47,865 bases of DNA from Ruminococcus sp. Lineage in GTDB: Bacteria; Bacillota; Clostridia; Oscillospirales; Ruminococcaceae. The stretch spans positions 1 through 47,865 of the forward strand of contig JAFUXL010000020.1 in assembly GCA_017470905.1 (NCBI GenBank). Reading direction: 5' to 3'. A program made the position numbers and the translations under genes. Shown in pieces: positions 1 through 7,379 of the stretch. The notes beneath the pieces are model-generated. The model searched no databases, was not told the origin of the DNA, and saw nothing but the letters and a program-made list of their open reading frames with translations. Within the stretch, counting starts at the first letter, position 1, and every line of letters starts with the position of its first letter.

Positions 1-95
1 CGCCTGCTGTAAAGTCAGCACGAACTATACCATGGCTGTCATAAATTCTGGTATCTTCGGACATAAATTCTGTCACATTATCCGCTTGTGTCAAG

Positions 96-123
96 AGAAT
101 ATCCTATCCTGAAGATATTCTTT
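96..123 (+). terminator. Stem-loop with short T tract at left edge
   Basis: An 8-bp inverted repeat (AGAATATC and GATATTCT) is followed by TTTT on the plus strand, so it could end a transcript entering from the left. It also lies downstream of the zinc-ribbon gene on the minus strand. The rest of bases 1-167 shows only a direct repeat of CATAAATTCTG (near 40 and 61). I see no gene in it. Confidence 0.35.
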
Positions 124-167
124 TCTGTCTGTATATTTTCACCCTGTTCAGTAACTCCTTTCTTTGA

Positions 168-1850
168 TTATTCTATTCCAACCTCGGGAAGAGAGGGGAT
201 TTCCGCCTTGTCTTCCTTAACGGTTTTCTTAGCCTGCATATAGTCGGGAAGCTCGATAAGGTCAAGCTCATCGACATACGCCTCTTTCCTCTTGGGCATA
301 GCCTCGACAGCGTGGTCAGCCTCTGCCATGAGAGCCTTTTTGTGTTCGGGTACATATGCCGCAAGGTCATCTGCATTGACATCGGCTGTGGTATACATTT
401 TTATGTTGGTTTTATATCTTTCGGCTGATGCAAGCCTGGACACATCGACTTCTTTGGTAACGCCCATTATATCCTGCTTTTTTTCGTGTTTATTAGCCTG
501 AAGATTACTTGCGTCAACCTGTTCGGTCTGTCTCATGTAGAATTTATTTAATTTATTCGCATCGTTCTGCTTTAATTTTGAGGCATCGACAAGGGGAGTG
601 TCTCCCATGTAGTCTGTTTTTTTCTTTTCATTGCGTTTAAGCTTTGAAAAGTCGAGACCGTCCGCCGAGAGGTCGCCCATATCTGTGACACTGTGCGAGG
701 ATTTTCCGAAGAAATCATCTGCGGAGTCGTCATGCTTTTTAGGCTTTCCGCCGTCAAAGAAATCCCAGAAATCATCGCCCGAGTTCTTTTTCTTTTCAGG
801 TTCGATTTTTTTCGGTTCAGGCGGAGCATTTACCTGCGGAATATTCACTGCGGCATTCTGAGGCTGACCGTATATCGGCATATCGCTCTGGTCATAGCCC
901 ATTATCTGCGGCTGGTTATTGTACATCATCGGCTGACCATATATCGGCATACCGCTCTGGTCGTAGCCTATTATCTGCGGCTGGCTGTACATCATCGGCT
1001 GACCGTACACAGGCATACCGCTGCGGTCATAGCCTATTATATGCGGCTGGTTATTGTACATCATCGGCTGACCGTATATCGGCATACCGCTTGGGTCATA
1101 GCCCATTACCTGCGGCTGGCTGTACATCATCTGCTGATTTTGCACACCCTGCATATTCATATTGGGCATATTCTGCATATTACGGTTTGCATTCATCTGT
1201 CCGTTCTGCATACCCTGCATATTCATGCCGGGCATATTCTGCATATTACGGTTTGCATTCATCTGTCCGTTCTGCATACCCTGCATATTCATGCCGGGCA
1301 TATTCTGCATATTACGGTTTGCATTCATCTGCCCGTTCTGCATACCCTGCATATTCATATTGGGCATATTCTGCATATTACGGTTTGCATTCATCTGTCC
1401 GTTCTGCACACCCTGCATATTCATATTGGGCATATTCTGCATATTACGGTTTGCATTCATCTGTCCGTTCTGCATACCCTGCATATTCATCTGCGGCATA
1501 CTGCGGTTGTTATTAATCTGCCGGTTAGGCATTGAAACTCTTGCGGTATCAAGCTTCGGAATATAAGGCTCGTCATACATACTGAAATCAAATTCCTCGT
1601 CGGTATCATTCAGTTCGTCAGCCGTATATATATCGGAGGCTGCGTTTGACGGTGCAAGGTCTCTTATAACGAAAGTGCCTGCGCCGAAAGTAAATCCCGA
1701 TTTATTGTCGGAAAATTCTTCTTCGGTATGATAGCCGCCCATATCGACCTGTTCATAATTGACCTCCTGCGGATTTTCAAGGCTGCTTCCGCATTTCACG
1801 CAAAACTTGAAACCTCTTTCGTTATTTGTTCCGCACGAATGGCAAACCAT
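168..1850 (-). CDS. Zinc-ribbon protein with Met/Asn/Gln-rich tandem repeats
   Basis: 560 residues starting at ATG 1850, with a GGGGGGA-like ribosome site just upstream. The N-terminus has two CxxC pairs (CHSC near residue 4, CVKC near residue 18), the signature of a small zinc ribbon. An acidic region follows, then five 22-residue repeats rich in Met, Asn and Gln plus a partial sixth, then four ~22-residue repeats of the form QPMMY..QP..GYD.SGMP.YG. A lysine-rich linker comes next. The C-terminal part holds about five degenerate ~24-residue units containing VDAS.L (for example VDASKL, VDASNL, VDVSRL). There is no signal peptide or membrane segment, so it is probably cytoplasmic. I do not recognise a function. 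The low-complexity repeats suggest a scaffold or self-associating protein, which is inference. It appears monocistronic with its own promoter. Confidence 0.8.
   Translation of the reverse strand: MVCHSCGTNNERGFKFCVKCGSSLENPQEVNYEQVDMGGYHTEEEFSDNKSGFTFGAGTFVIRDLAPSNAASDIYTADELNDTDEEFDFSMYDEPYIPKLDTARVSMPNRQINNNRSMPQMNMQGMQNGQMNANRNMQNMPNMNMQGVQNGQMNANRNMQNMPNMNMQGMQNGQMNANRNMQNMPGMNMQGMQNGQMNANRNMQNMPGMNMQGMQNGQMNANRNMQNMPNMNMQGVQNQQMMYSQPQVMGYDPSGMPIYGQPMMYNNQPHIIGYDRSGMPVYGQPMMYSQPQIIGYDQSGMPIYGQPMMYNNQPQIMGYDQSDMPIYGQPQNAAVNIPQVNAPPEPKKIEPEKKKNSGDDFWDFFDGGKPKKHDDSADDFFGKSSHSVTDMGDLSADGLDFSKLKRNEKKKTDYMGDTPLVDASKLKQNDANKLNKFYMRQTEQVDASNLQANKHEKKQDIMGVTKEVDVSRLASAERYKTNIKMYTTADVNADDLAAYVPEHKKALMAEADHAVEAMPKRKEAYVDELDLIELPDYMQAKKTVKEDKAEIPSLPEVGIE
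868..1133 (-). repeat. Four tandem coding repeats, Tyr/Pro/Gly-rich
   Basis: Four copies of a 66-69 bp unit inside the zinc-ribbon gene encode QPMMY..QP..(G)YD.SGMP.YG. Variation between copies (NN or S after MMY, P/R/Q before SG) shows divergence after duplication. Confidence 0.85.
1140..1500 (-). repeat. Five-plus tandem 66-bp coding repeats, Met/Asn/Gln-rich
   Basis: Near-identical 66-bp units encode MNMQG(M/V)QNGQMNANRNMQ and the following NMP(N/G). Copies differ by a few bases, so the array is recent or actively homogenised. The 66-bp register keeps the reading frame when unit number changes. It ends in a truncated sixth unit. Confidence 0.9.
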
Positions 1851-1904
1851 AGAAATCCCCCCTCAGAAGCTAATCATTTAATTGTCATATCCGCACTACT
1901 TTTT

Positions 1905-1933
1905 ATTATATCATCAGATATTAAATAATGCAA
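1905..1933 (-). promoter_or_regulatory. Promoter of the zinc-ribbon gene
   Basis: Minus strand reads TTGCAT (1928-1933), 17 bp spacer, TATAAT (1905-1910), about 55 bp before the start codon at 1850. Confidence 0.65.
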
Positions 1934-2017
1934 GAGTTTTTCGCAAAATTATGCATATCATAAAAAAATAGCAAGTATCATTTGTACATATTGCATACCA
2001 GAGAGTATACAGTAATT

Positions 2018-2054
2018 TTTATATTTTGTCCTCTGACTGCGGTGGTGGGACAAA
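2018..2054. repeat. Dispersed GC-rich palindrome family, copy A
   Basis: Carries the shared flank TTTTATATTTTGTC followed by an imperfect palindrome whose outer arms TTTGTCC and GGACAAA pair (2025-2054). It belongs to the intergenic family described in the findings. The rest of 1851-2270 is AT-rich, with a TATAAT at 2214-2219 that probably belongs to the vanY promoter. No gene is seen. Confidence 0.55.
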
Positions 2055-2243
2055 GACAAAATACAGAAATTTTTGGAGATACCGAAGATTTTTCCGTCCG
2101 CAGAAAATACGCCGCATTGTCAGTTTTGATAAATATGAATTATATATAATGCCGTTTTTCGGTAAAGATATAAAAATTTTCCTTACCCCCTGTATTTTTA
2201 AAAAAAGGTATGTTATAATGTAATTCAGAGATAATTTAACTTT

Positions 2244-2254
2244 CCGCAAGGCGG
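2244..2254 (+). other. Small hairpin just upstream of the vanY ribosome site
   Basis: CCGC-AAG-GCGG sits directly before the GGAG ribosome site (2261-2264) of the carboxypeptidase gene. The same arrangement recurs before yajC and before the solute-binding protein gene. Confidence 0.4.
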
Positions 2255-2270
2255 AGGACTGGAGACAATT

Positions 2271-3377
2271 ATGGCAGAGAAAAAAAATAACACTGCAAAA
2301 ATCGTCATTGAATTTCTGCTCTGTATCGGTTTAATCGGAGCAGGAGTGTATTTCATCAAGGGCGCAGTGGACAAAACCGGCGACGTAGGCTCTACCGAAC
2401 CTACAGAGGCGGACTATGAGGTTATAACCGAGCCTGTCACGGAAGAGCCGGACCCTATGGATATGTATGATACATACAATGTCCGTAAGGAGAATATGTT
2501 CAGGGGCGACCTTATCCTCGTGAACAACGACCACGCATATATCGCCACGGGCGATGAGGAGCTTATCGAAATAGGCGAGGAAAATCAGAAAACGGGAAGA
2601 GATTATGTAAGTGTAGTTCAGGACGATTACGAGATACTCAAGGTTGTATATGAGCCTATGGCTGATATGATGCATGATTTCATCGAGGCGACAGACCTTT
2701 ACAATGTAATGCTCTACGGCACATACAGAACCACGGAATTTCAGAGGGAGCTTTATGAAAACGACCTTGCGATAAACGGCTCGGAAGAGTCCACTCTCGT
2801 TGCAAAGCCCGGCTACAGTGAGCATGAAACGGGATATGCCTTTGACTTTACGACAATTCCCGACTATGACTATGACGGAACGGGCGAATATGAATGGTAT
2901 ACCAAAAACTGCTATAAATACGGCTTTATCCTCCGCTACCCGGAGGGCAAGGAAAATATAACCTATATAGAGTATGAGCCCTGGCATTTCAGATATGTGG
3001 GCATACCCCACGCAACGTATATGACAAGATACAACATATGCCTTGAAGAATATATTGATATGCTCCGCAGTTATACCTATGACGGCTCAAAGCTCGAAAT
3101 AATATGCGATGACGGCGCAAATTACGAGGTATATTTCGTCCCCGCAGACAGCTCCTCGGATATTACCGCAGTCCCCGTGCCTAAAGACGAAGAGTACGAA
3201 ATATCGGGAAACAATATTGACGGCTTTATAGTTACCGTATTAAAATCACCTGCATCCTTCGTTCCCGAAGAAAGCACGGAGGAAATGGCGGAAGATACCG
3301 AAGACAGTGAATATTCGGAGGATACCGAAGATAACGAATATATCGAAGAAAACGCAGAAGAAGAATTTTACGAATAA
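2271..3377 (+). CDS. VanY-type D-alanyl-D-alanine carboxypeptidase (M15 family)
   Basis: 368 residues. A basic N-terminus and one hydrophobic segment (about residues 10-27) form a signal anchor, and a ~60-residue acidic linker leads to the M15 peptidase domain (about 90-250). The zinc-site motif SEHETGYAFD (SxHxxGxAxD) and the later EPWHFRYVG (catalytic Glu, zinc His) are both intact. Enzymes of this family remove the terminal D-Ala from peptidoglycan stem peptides outside the membrane. A ~100-residue C-terminal region follows, ending in a Glu/Asp-rich tail after residue 325. The start has GGAG seven bases upstream. The gene is alone on its strand and ends in a strong bidirectional terminator. 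No vanR, vanS or vanX neighbour is present, so a housekeeping wall role is likelier than glycopeptide resistance. Confidence 0.88.
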   Translation: MAEKKNNTAKIVIEFLLCIGLIGAGVYFIKGAVDKTGDVGSTEPTEADYEVITEPVTEEPDPMDMYDTYNVRKENMFRGDLILVNNDHAYIATGDEELIEIGEENQKTGRDYVSVVQDDYEILKVVYEPMADMMHDFIEATDLYNVMLYGTYRTTEFQRELYENDLAINGSEESTLVAKPGYSEHETGYAFDFTTIPDYDYDGTGEYEWYTKNCYKYGFILRYPEGKENITYIEYEPWHFRYVGIPHATYMTRYNICLEEYIDMLRSYTYDGSKLEIICDDGANYEVYFVPADSSSDITAVPVPKDEEYEISGNNIDGFIVTVLKSPASFVPEESTEEMAEDTEDSEYSEDTEDNEYIEENAEEEFYE

Positions 3378-3391
3378 TAATAACAAAATAT

Positions 3392-3435
3392 AAAGTCCGT
3401 ATCTCTCCGCCGAAAAGGTCTAAGATACGGACTTT
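3392..3435. terminator. Bidirectional terminator between vanY-type gene and sigma-like gene
   Basis: Perfect 13-bp inverted repeat AAAGTCCGTATCT and AGATACGGACTTT with an 18-base loop, placed between two convergent genes. The loop contains TCTCCGCCG, resembling the core of the dispersed palindrome family. Confidence 0.85.
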
Positions 3436-3440
3436 CTGCA

Positions 3441-3731
3441 TCATATGTAGTATTTGAGTATGCGGAATATTTTAAGCCTTGCCCTTGACATGAGCGCACA
3501 GACCGCCTGCGGAGTTATTTCGAGTACCTCCGATATTTCCTTTGTGTTCATTTGCCTGAAATAGTACATATCCGTTACTTCCTTTTGTCTGGGTGTGAGT
3601 TCGTTCTGTATAATTTTTATGAGTATTCTTTTGAGCCGTTCCGACTTACGGTTTTCATCGTCAAAAAGTATCGAACGGATATTTGCATCGGCTTCACCTG
3701 TGAAAGTATCCGTATATGTATTACGTATCGC
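3441..3731 (-). CDS. Sigma-70 region 4-like DNA-binding protein
   Basis: 96 residues from a GTG start at 3731. I chose GTG because AAGGAGGG lies about nine bases upstream, and the start then overlaps the end of the preceding coiled-coil gene by only 11 bases. A longer ATG frame from 3764 has no good ribosome site. The C-terminal ~55 residues (LTPRQKEVTDMYYF, then TKEISEVLEITPQAVCALMSRA) form a classic sigma-70 region 4 helix-turn-helix. There is no region 2, so it cannot be a complete sigma factor. Similar truncated sigma-like proteins (ArpU, Xpf) act as late-gene activators in phages, and UviA-type factors control bacteriocin genes. It is the second gene of a two-gene operon under LexA-type boxes. 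Its target genes are not visible here. Confidence 0.75.
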   Translation of the reverse strand, partial: AIRNTYTDTFTGEADANIRSILFDDENRKSERLKRILIKIIQNELTPRQKEVTDMYYFRQMNTKEISEVLEITPQAVCALMSRARLKIFRILKYYI

Positions 3732-3954
3732 CACGTTCTTCAACCCTCCTTGAATAAAGCTCAAGATGTTCGATTATCTCCTGCATTTCACGGTGTTCGC
3801 AGTAGAGGAGATTTATTCTCCTGCTGAGGTCGAGTTCCGCTATCCTGAGTTCGTCACCCTGTTCTTCGAGTAATTTTTCGAGCCGTCTGAGTTCGAGTAT
3901 GCGTTTTTTCACGACAACACAGCTTTGGCGGTAGGCTTTTATCATATTTTTCAT
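3721..3954 (-). CDS. Small coiled-coil protein, partner of sigma-like factor
   Basis: 77 residues, ATG at 3954 with GGAAGGAGAT eight bases upstream. It is highly charged and helical throughout (heptad-like Leu spacing in RILELRRLEKLLEEQ and INLLYCEHREMQEIIEH). No domain is recognised. It is the first gene of the operon and is translationally coupled to the sigma-like gene by overlap, so the two products probably act together, for instance as regulator and cofactor or anti-factor. That role is inference. Confidence 0.65.
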   Translation of the reverse strand: MKNMIKAYRQSCVVVKKRILELRRLEKLLEEQGDELRIAELDLSRRINLLYCEHREMQEIIEHLELYSRRVEERGDT

Positions 3955-3972
3955 AAAAACATCTCCTTCCAG

Positions 3973-4043
3973 TTAAGAACAGTTGTTCTTAATATATTAT
4001 AGAACAACTGTTTTGTTTTGTCAATACCCTGGAACAAATGTTT
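3973..4043 (-). promoter_or_regulatory. Three LexA-type boxes over one promoter
   Basis: Three matches to the Gram-positive SOS box GAACNNNNGTTY occur: GAACAGTTGTTC (3977-3988, inside the near-perfect palindrome TTAAGAACAGTTGTTCTTAA at 3973-3992), GAACAACTGTTT (4002-4013) and GAACAAATGTTT (4032-4043). They lie over the predicted transcription start, in the -10/-35 spacer and just upstream of -35 respectively. That is the geometry of tight repression. Confidence 0.65.
3996..4024 (-). promoter_or_regulatory. Consensus promoter of the coiled-coil/sigma-like operon
   Basis: Minus strand TTGACA (4019-4024), 17 bp, TATAAT (3996-4001): full consensus. Expected start is near 3989, inside the first LexA-type box. 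Confidence 0.85.
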
Positions 4044-4062
4044 TTATTTTAACTTAAAATAA

Positions 4063-4122
4063 TATCTCCCAACCTGCGGCGGAGAGACAAAAAAATAAAA
4101 ATATCCCACGCATTTCTGTGGG
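4063..4122. repeat. Dispersed palindrome family, copy B, plus adjacent hairpin
   Basis: TCTCC..CCTGCGGCGGAGA (4065-4085) followed by GACAAAAAAATAAAAAT, the reverse complement of the family's TATTTTGTC-type flank. A second small stem CCCAC/GTGGG lies at 4105-4122. Confidence 0.55.
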
Positions 4123-4130
4123 AGACAAGG

Positions 4131-4171
4131 AAAAGACTCCGCAGTATAGGAGGAAACTGCGAAGTCTTTTT
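4131..4171 (-). terminator. Terminator downstream of cytidylate kinase-like gene
   Basis: Long inverted repeat AAAAGACTcCGCAGT and ACTGCGaAGTCTTTT with one mismatch, flanked by T tracts on both strands. It isolates the cytidylate kinase-like gene from the strong promoter at 4000. Confidence 0.75.
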
Positions 4172-4193
4172 AAGAAGAGAGATATATTTCAGT

Positions 4194-4236
4194 GAGTATC
4201 TGAAAAACCGCCGTATCTCAGCAGCTTTTCAGATAC
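4194..4236 (-). terminator. Second stem-loop after cytidylate kinase-like gene
   Basis: AGTATCTGAAAA and TTTTCAGATACT form a 12-bp stem ten bases after the stop codon. It lacks a clear T tract, so it may be a 3'-end stabiliser with the true terminator at 4131-4171. Confidence 0.5.
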
Positions 4237-4246
4237 TCCGAAGATT

Positions 4247-4870
4247 TTATTTTTCAAACCGGCTGTTATATTCATTGTAAGCCTTTACGATAATTTCCGC
4301 ACAGAGTTCGTCACCAAGCTCCGCACTGTTGAGACAGAGTGAATACATATCCTTATCCTGCCAGCTCCTGCCCGTGTTGACATTGAAGAAGGTTTCACGG
4401 CGTTTGTCGGCTTTTTTAAGGATAGTCTCCGCCTTGTTGGGAGCAAGACCGTATTCCTCTATTGCCCTCCTGACCCTTGCCTCGTGGGGGGCATAGATAT
4501 AGACGTTGAAACAGCCCTTTTCCTCAAGGATATAGCTGCCGCATCTTCCGACAAGGACGAAGCTTTTCTCTCTGTCGGATATTTCTGAAATTATTCTGCT
4601 TTCCATTATAAAGACCTTATCGGAGAGTGGGAGATTTTCCTCCATTGACCTGCCGGGATTTGCGGAGAGAAGAAGAGAATAGATAAAGCTTGTGGGAACG
4701 CTCTCCTCCGCCGTTTCGAGATAGTCGGCGGATATTCCGCATTTTTCGGCGGTCATTTCGAGTATCTGCCTGTTATAGCAATTTATTCCGAGCTTTTCGG
4801 CGGCAAGCTTGCCGATAACGCTTCCTCCGCTTCCGTACTGACGTTCTATTGTTATAATGGACTTCCTCAT
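4247..4870 (-). CDS. Cytidylate kinase-like family protein
   Basis: 207 residues from ATG 4870, which has AAAGGCGGT seven bases upstream. A TTG-started extension to 4900 has no ribosome site. The N-terminus IITIERQYGSGGSVIGKLAA is the GxxGSGGxxIGxxLA-type P-loop of the cytidylate kinase-like family (Pfam 13189). FVLVGRCG follows near residue 95, and an Arg-rich lid region (HEARVRRAIEEYG, ADKRRETFF) near 130-160. Members are nucleoside-monophosphate-kinase-like, but most have no proven substrate. It is probably not the main Cmk, which is usually beside rpsA or plsC. Monocistronic. Confidence 0.8.
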   Translation of the reverse strand: MRKSIITIERQYGSGGSVIGKLAAEKLGINCYNRQILEMTAEKCGISADYLETAEESVPTSFIYSLLLSANPGRSMEENLPLSDKVFIMESRIISEISDREKSFVLVGRCGSYILEEKGCFNVYIYAPHEARVRRAIEEYGLAPNKAETILKKADKRRETFFNVNTGRSWQDKDMYSLCLNSAELGDELCAEIIVKAYNEYNSRFEK

Positions 4871-5161
4871 CGGTATTACCGCCTTTCCCCACAGAACCAA
4901 GTGTATTCTGTATCTTTAATTATATTATACCACATTATGCATAAAATTCAATACAATTTTCAAAAAATATCGTCACGGTATAGAATTTCTGTGTTTTCAA
5001 CAACGCAAAGCTTGATTTATTGTATATTATGACGAAAAATAAAATTACGGATTAAAATTTTAGTTAGTATCGTAAAACAAAATTTATTTCAAAAATCCTG
5101 TGTTCTTTGTGCAATTCCTGAAAATACATACCGATATGATAAAAAAATATCATTCCTGCTA

Positions 5162-5190
5162 TTGACAGCTTGACAAAAATTGTATATAAT
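5162..5190 (+). promoter_or_regulatory. Promoter of pckG
   Basis: TTGACA (5162-5167), 17 bp, TATAAT (5185-5190). A second TTGACA overlaps at 5170. The remainder of 4871-5281 is AT-rich without a gene. A small CGGC/GCCG hairpin lies at 5233-5245 in the leader. Confidence 0.85.
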
Positions 5191-5248
5191 AATATCTGAG
5201 GAACAATTTTATTTTGTTCACTTTCTTCAATTCGGCTGTCTGCCGATA

Positions 5249-5262
5249 TGAAAACGATTATT
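5249..5262 (+). promoter_or_regulatory. Possible CcpA cre site
   Basis: TGAAAACGATTATT agrees with the cre consensus TGWNANCGNTNWCA at 12 of 14 positions, missing the last two. It lies between the predicted transcription start and the ribosome site of pckG, where a roadblock repressor would act. Confidence 0.35.
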
Positions 5263-5281
5263 TTTTAGGAGGTATACAAAA

Positions 5282-7099
5282 ATGTCACTGACAAACAACC
5301 CCAATGTGTTAAAATGGGTTGACGAGATGATTGCTCTCTGCAAACCCGAAAATGTTGTGTGGATTGACGGCTCTCAGGAGCAGATTGACGCACTTATCGA
5401 AGAGGTTACTTCGCTCCCCGATGACAGCTGGGACAAGATGTATAAGCTCAATCAGGAGAAATACCCCAACTGCCTCTACCACAGAACCCGTGCAAATGAC
5501 GTTGCCCGTGTCGAGGACAGAACTTTCATCTGTTCAAAGGAAAAATCAGGCGCAGGCCCCACAAATAACTGGATGGCTCCCGATGAAATGAAAGCTCTCC
5601 TTACTCCCATGTACGACGGCGTTATGAAGGGCAGAACCATGTACGTTATCCCCTATTCAATGGGTCCCATCGGCTCTCCTCTCGCTAAGGTCGGCGTTGA
5701 GGTAACTGACTCAATCTATGTCGTTCTCAATATGAATATCATGACAAGAATGGGCAGACAGGCTTTCGAGAACCTCGGCGATACTTCGGACGATTTCGTA
5801 AGAGGTCTGCACTCAAAGGCTGACGTTGACCCTGAAAAGAGATACATCGTTCAGTTCCCCGAAGAAAATACTATCTGGTCAATAAACTCCGCTTACGGCG
5901 GAAACGTTCTCCTCGGAAAGAAGTGCTTCGCTCTCCGTATTGCATCATTCCAGGGCAAGAACGAGGCTTGGATGGCTGAACATATGCTTATCCTCGGTGT
6001 TAAGAAGCCCGACGGCGACATCAAGTACATCACTGCTGCTTTCCCGTCTGCCTGCGGAAAAACCAACCTCGCTATGCTCATTCCTCCCGAAGGATACAGA
6101 AAAGACGGCTATGAGGTATTCACTGTCGGCGATGACATCGCTTGGATGAAGCCCGGCAAGGACGGCAGACTCTACGCTATCAACCCTGAAAACGGTTTCT
6201 TCGGCGTTGCTCCCGGTACTAACGAAAAATCAAACTACAACGCTCTTGCCTGCACAAAGGAGGGCGCAATCTTCACAAACGTTGCACTCGACAACTCCGA
6301 CAATACTCCGTGGTGGGAAAAGCTTACCGAAAATCCCCCCAAGGACGCTACTGAATGGAAGGGCGCAAAGGTTGACGGTGAGGCTTATACAGCCGAGGGC
6401 AACAAGCTCGCTCACCCAAATTCAAGATTTACTGCTCCTGCTAAGAACTGCCCCTGCATAAGCCCCGAATTTAACAATCCCGAGGGTGTTCCCGTATCGG
6501 CTATAATCTTCGGCGGCAGACGTGCTACAACTGCTCCCCTGGTTTATCAGTCGTTCGACTGGATGCACGGCACATATATCGGCTCTGCCGTTTCTTCCGA
6601 GACAACTGCTGCCGCTACGGGTGCAGTAGGTGTTCTCCGTCATGACCCTATGGCTATGAAGCCTTTCATCGGCTACAACGTAGGCGACTACTGGGCTCAC
6701 TGGCTCGAAATGGGCGCAAGACTCGGCAGCAAGGCTCCCAAGATTTTCAATGTAAACTGGTTCAGAACAGATGACGAGGGCAATTTCCTCTGGCCGGGAT
6801 TCGGCGACAACATGAGAGTTATCGACTGGATTATCAAGAGAGTTGACGGCGAAGTTGATGCTGTTGAAACTCCTATCGGATATCTCCCCAAGCCTGAGGA
6901 CATCAATATCAGTGGTATCGAGGACGAGGTTTCTCCCTCTGCTCTTGAGGCTCTCCTTACAGTTAATAAGGACGAGTGGAAGAAAGAAATCGCTGAGATG
7001 AGAAGATACTATGACGAGGACATCAAGGCTAAGGGCGGCAATATACCGCAGGCTCTCTATGATGAACTTGACATGATTGAGGCTAATCTCAGCAAGTAA
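5282..7099 (+). CDS. pckG: Phosphoenolpyruvate carboxykinase (GTP)
   Basis: 605 residues, the usual length of the GTP-dependent class. It interconverts oxaloacetate plus GTP with phosphoenolpyruvate, CO2 and GDP in the cytosol. The kinase-1 loop FPSACGKTNLAML (about residue 250) and the metal-binding segment GDDIAWMKPG are intact. FGGRRATTAPLVYQ and the later nucleotide-site region are also present. The ATP-dependent Firmicutes enzyme (pckA) has a different sequence, so this is clearly the GTP family. AGGAGG lies nine bases before ATG 5282. Codon use is strongly biased to CTC, TCC and GAC, consistent with high expression. In fermentative Clostridia the enzyme may run in the carboxylating direction toward oxaloacetate, which is inference. 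Single-gene unit with its own promoter, possible cre site and terminator. Confidence 0.96.
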   Translation: MSLTNNPNVLKWVDEMIALCKPENVVWIDGSQEQIDALIEEVTSLPDDSWDKMYKLNQEKYPNCLYHRTRANDVARVEDRTFICSKEKSGAGPTNNWMAPDEMKALLTPMYDGVMKGRTMYVIPYSMGPIGSPLAKVGVEVTDSIYVVLNMNIMTRMGRQAFENLGDTSDDFVRGLHSKADVDPEKRYIVQFPEENTIWSINSAYGGNVLLGKKCFALRIASFQGKNEAWMAEHMLILGVKKPDGDIKYITAAFPSACGKTNLAMLIPPEGYRKDGYEVFTVGDDIAWMKPGKDGRLYAINPENGFFGVAPGTNEKSNYNALACTKEGAIFTNVALDNSDNTPWWEKLTENPPKDATEWKGAKVDGEAYTAEGNKLAHPNSRFTAPAKNCPCISPEFNNPEGVPVSAIIFGGRRATTAPLVYQSFDWMHGTYIGSAVSSETTAAATGAVGVLRHDPMAMKPFIGYNVGDYWAHWLEMGARLGSKAPKIFNVNWFRTDDEGNFLWPGFGDNMRVIDWIIKRVDGEVDAVETPIGYLPKPEDINISGIEDEVSPSALEALLTVNKDEWKKEIAEMRRYYDEDIKAKGGNIPQALYDELDMIEANLSK

Positions 7100-7125
7100 T
7101 ATTCTCACGATAATATAAAGCTTTT

Positions 7126-7170
7126 AAGTCACGGCATTTCTGACAATTTTCGGAAATGCCGTGGCTTTTC
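7126..7170 (+). terminator. pckG terminator
   Basis: CACGGCATTTC and GAAATGCCGTG (7130-7140 and 7153-7163) form an 11-bp stem followed by GCTTTTCT. Confidence 0.85.
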
Positions 7171-7172
7171 TG

Positions 7173-7210
7173 CTTAATTCATAATTCATAATGCATAATT
7201 AAGAATTATT
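7173..7210. repeat. AT-rich ATTCATAATTCATAAT repeat
   Basis: Reiterated TTCATAA/TGCATAATTAAGAATT units. A shorter copy (GATTCATAATTCATAATTA) occurs at 26572. The following bases to 7339 hold only an interrupted inverted repeat (AAATACAC and GTGTATTT). No gene is seen. Confidence 0.5.
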
Positions 7211-7339
7211 GAAATAAACTGAAATTTAAGTCGGAAAAATACACACAGCTCCACATGCCGCACACGTCATGGCGTGTATTTCATATGCCATTTCAGGAAA
7301 ACAACGGCAAATTGTAAATTATGCAGGCAACTGAATAAT

Positions 7340-7378
7340 ACTCCCGACACGGTATATTTAAAGCCGTATCGGGAGTTT
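7340..7378. terminator. Terminator downstream of mazF
   Basis: ACTCCCGA.ACGG and CCGTaTCGGGAGT with a T run on the plus strand, lying immediately past the mazF stop codon on the minus strand. Probably bidirectional. Confidence 0.75.
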
Positions 7379-7379
7379 T

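Noticed and set aside
693-1535. 280-residue plus-strand frame rich in His/Ile/Leu repeats
   Set aside because: It is the antisense shadow of the tandem repeats in the zinc-ribbon gene; no ribosome site or promoter.
2026-2223. Short plus-strand frame across the palindrome at 2025
   Set aside because: It runs through a dispersed repeat and ends at the vanY promoter region; no ribosome site.
2271-3377. Vancomycin resistance locus
   Set aside because: VanY-type enzyme only; no vanH, vanA, vanX, vanR or vanS nearby.
6422-7108. 228-residue minus-strand frame opposite pckG
   Set aside because: Shadow of a highly biased gene; no start signals and composition unlike a protein.
7173-7210. CRISPR-like or att site
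   Set aside because: Only two short AT-rich copies in the window, no spacers and no integrase gene.
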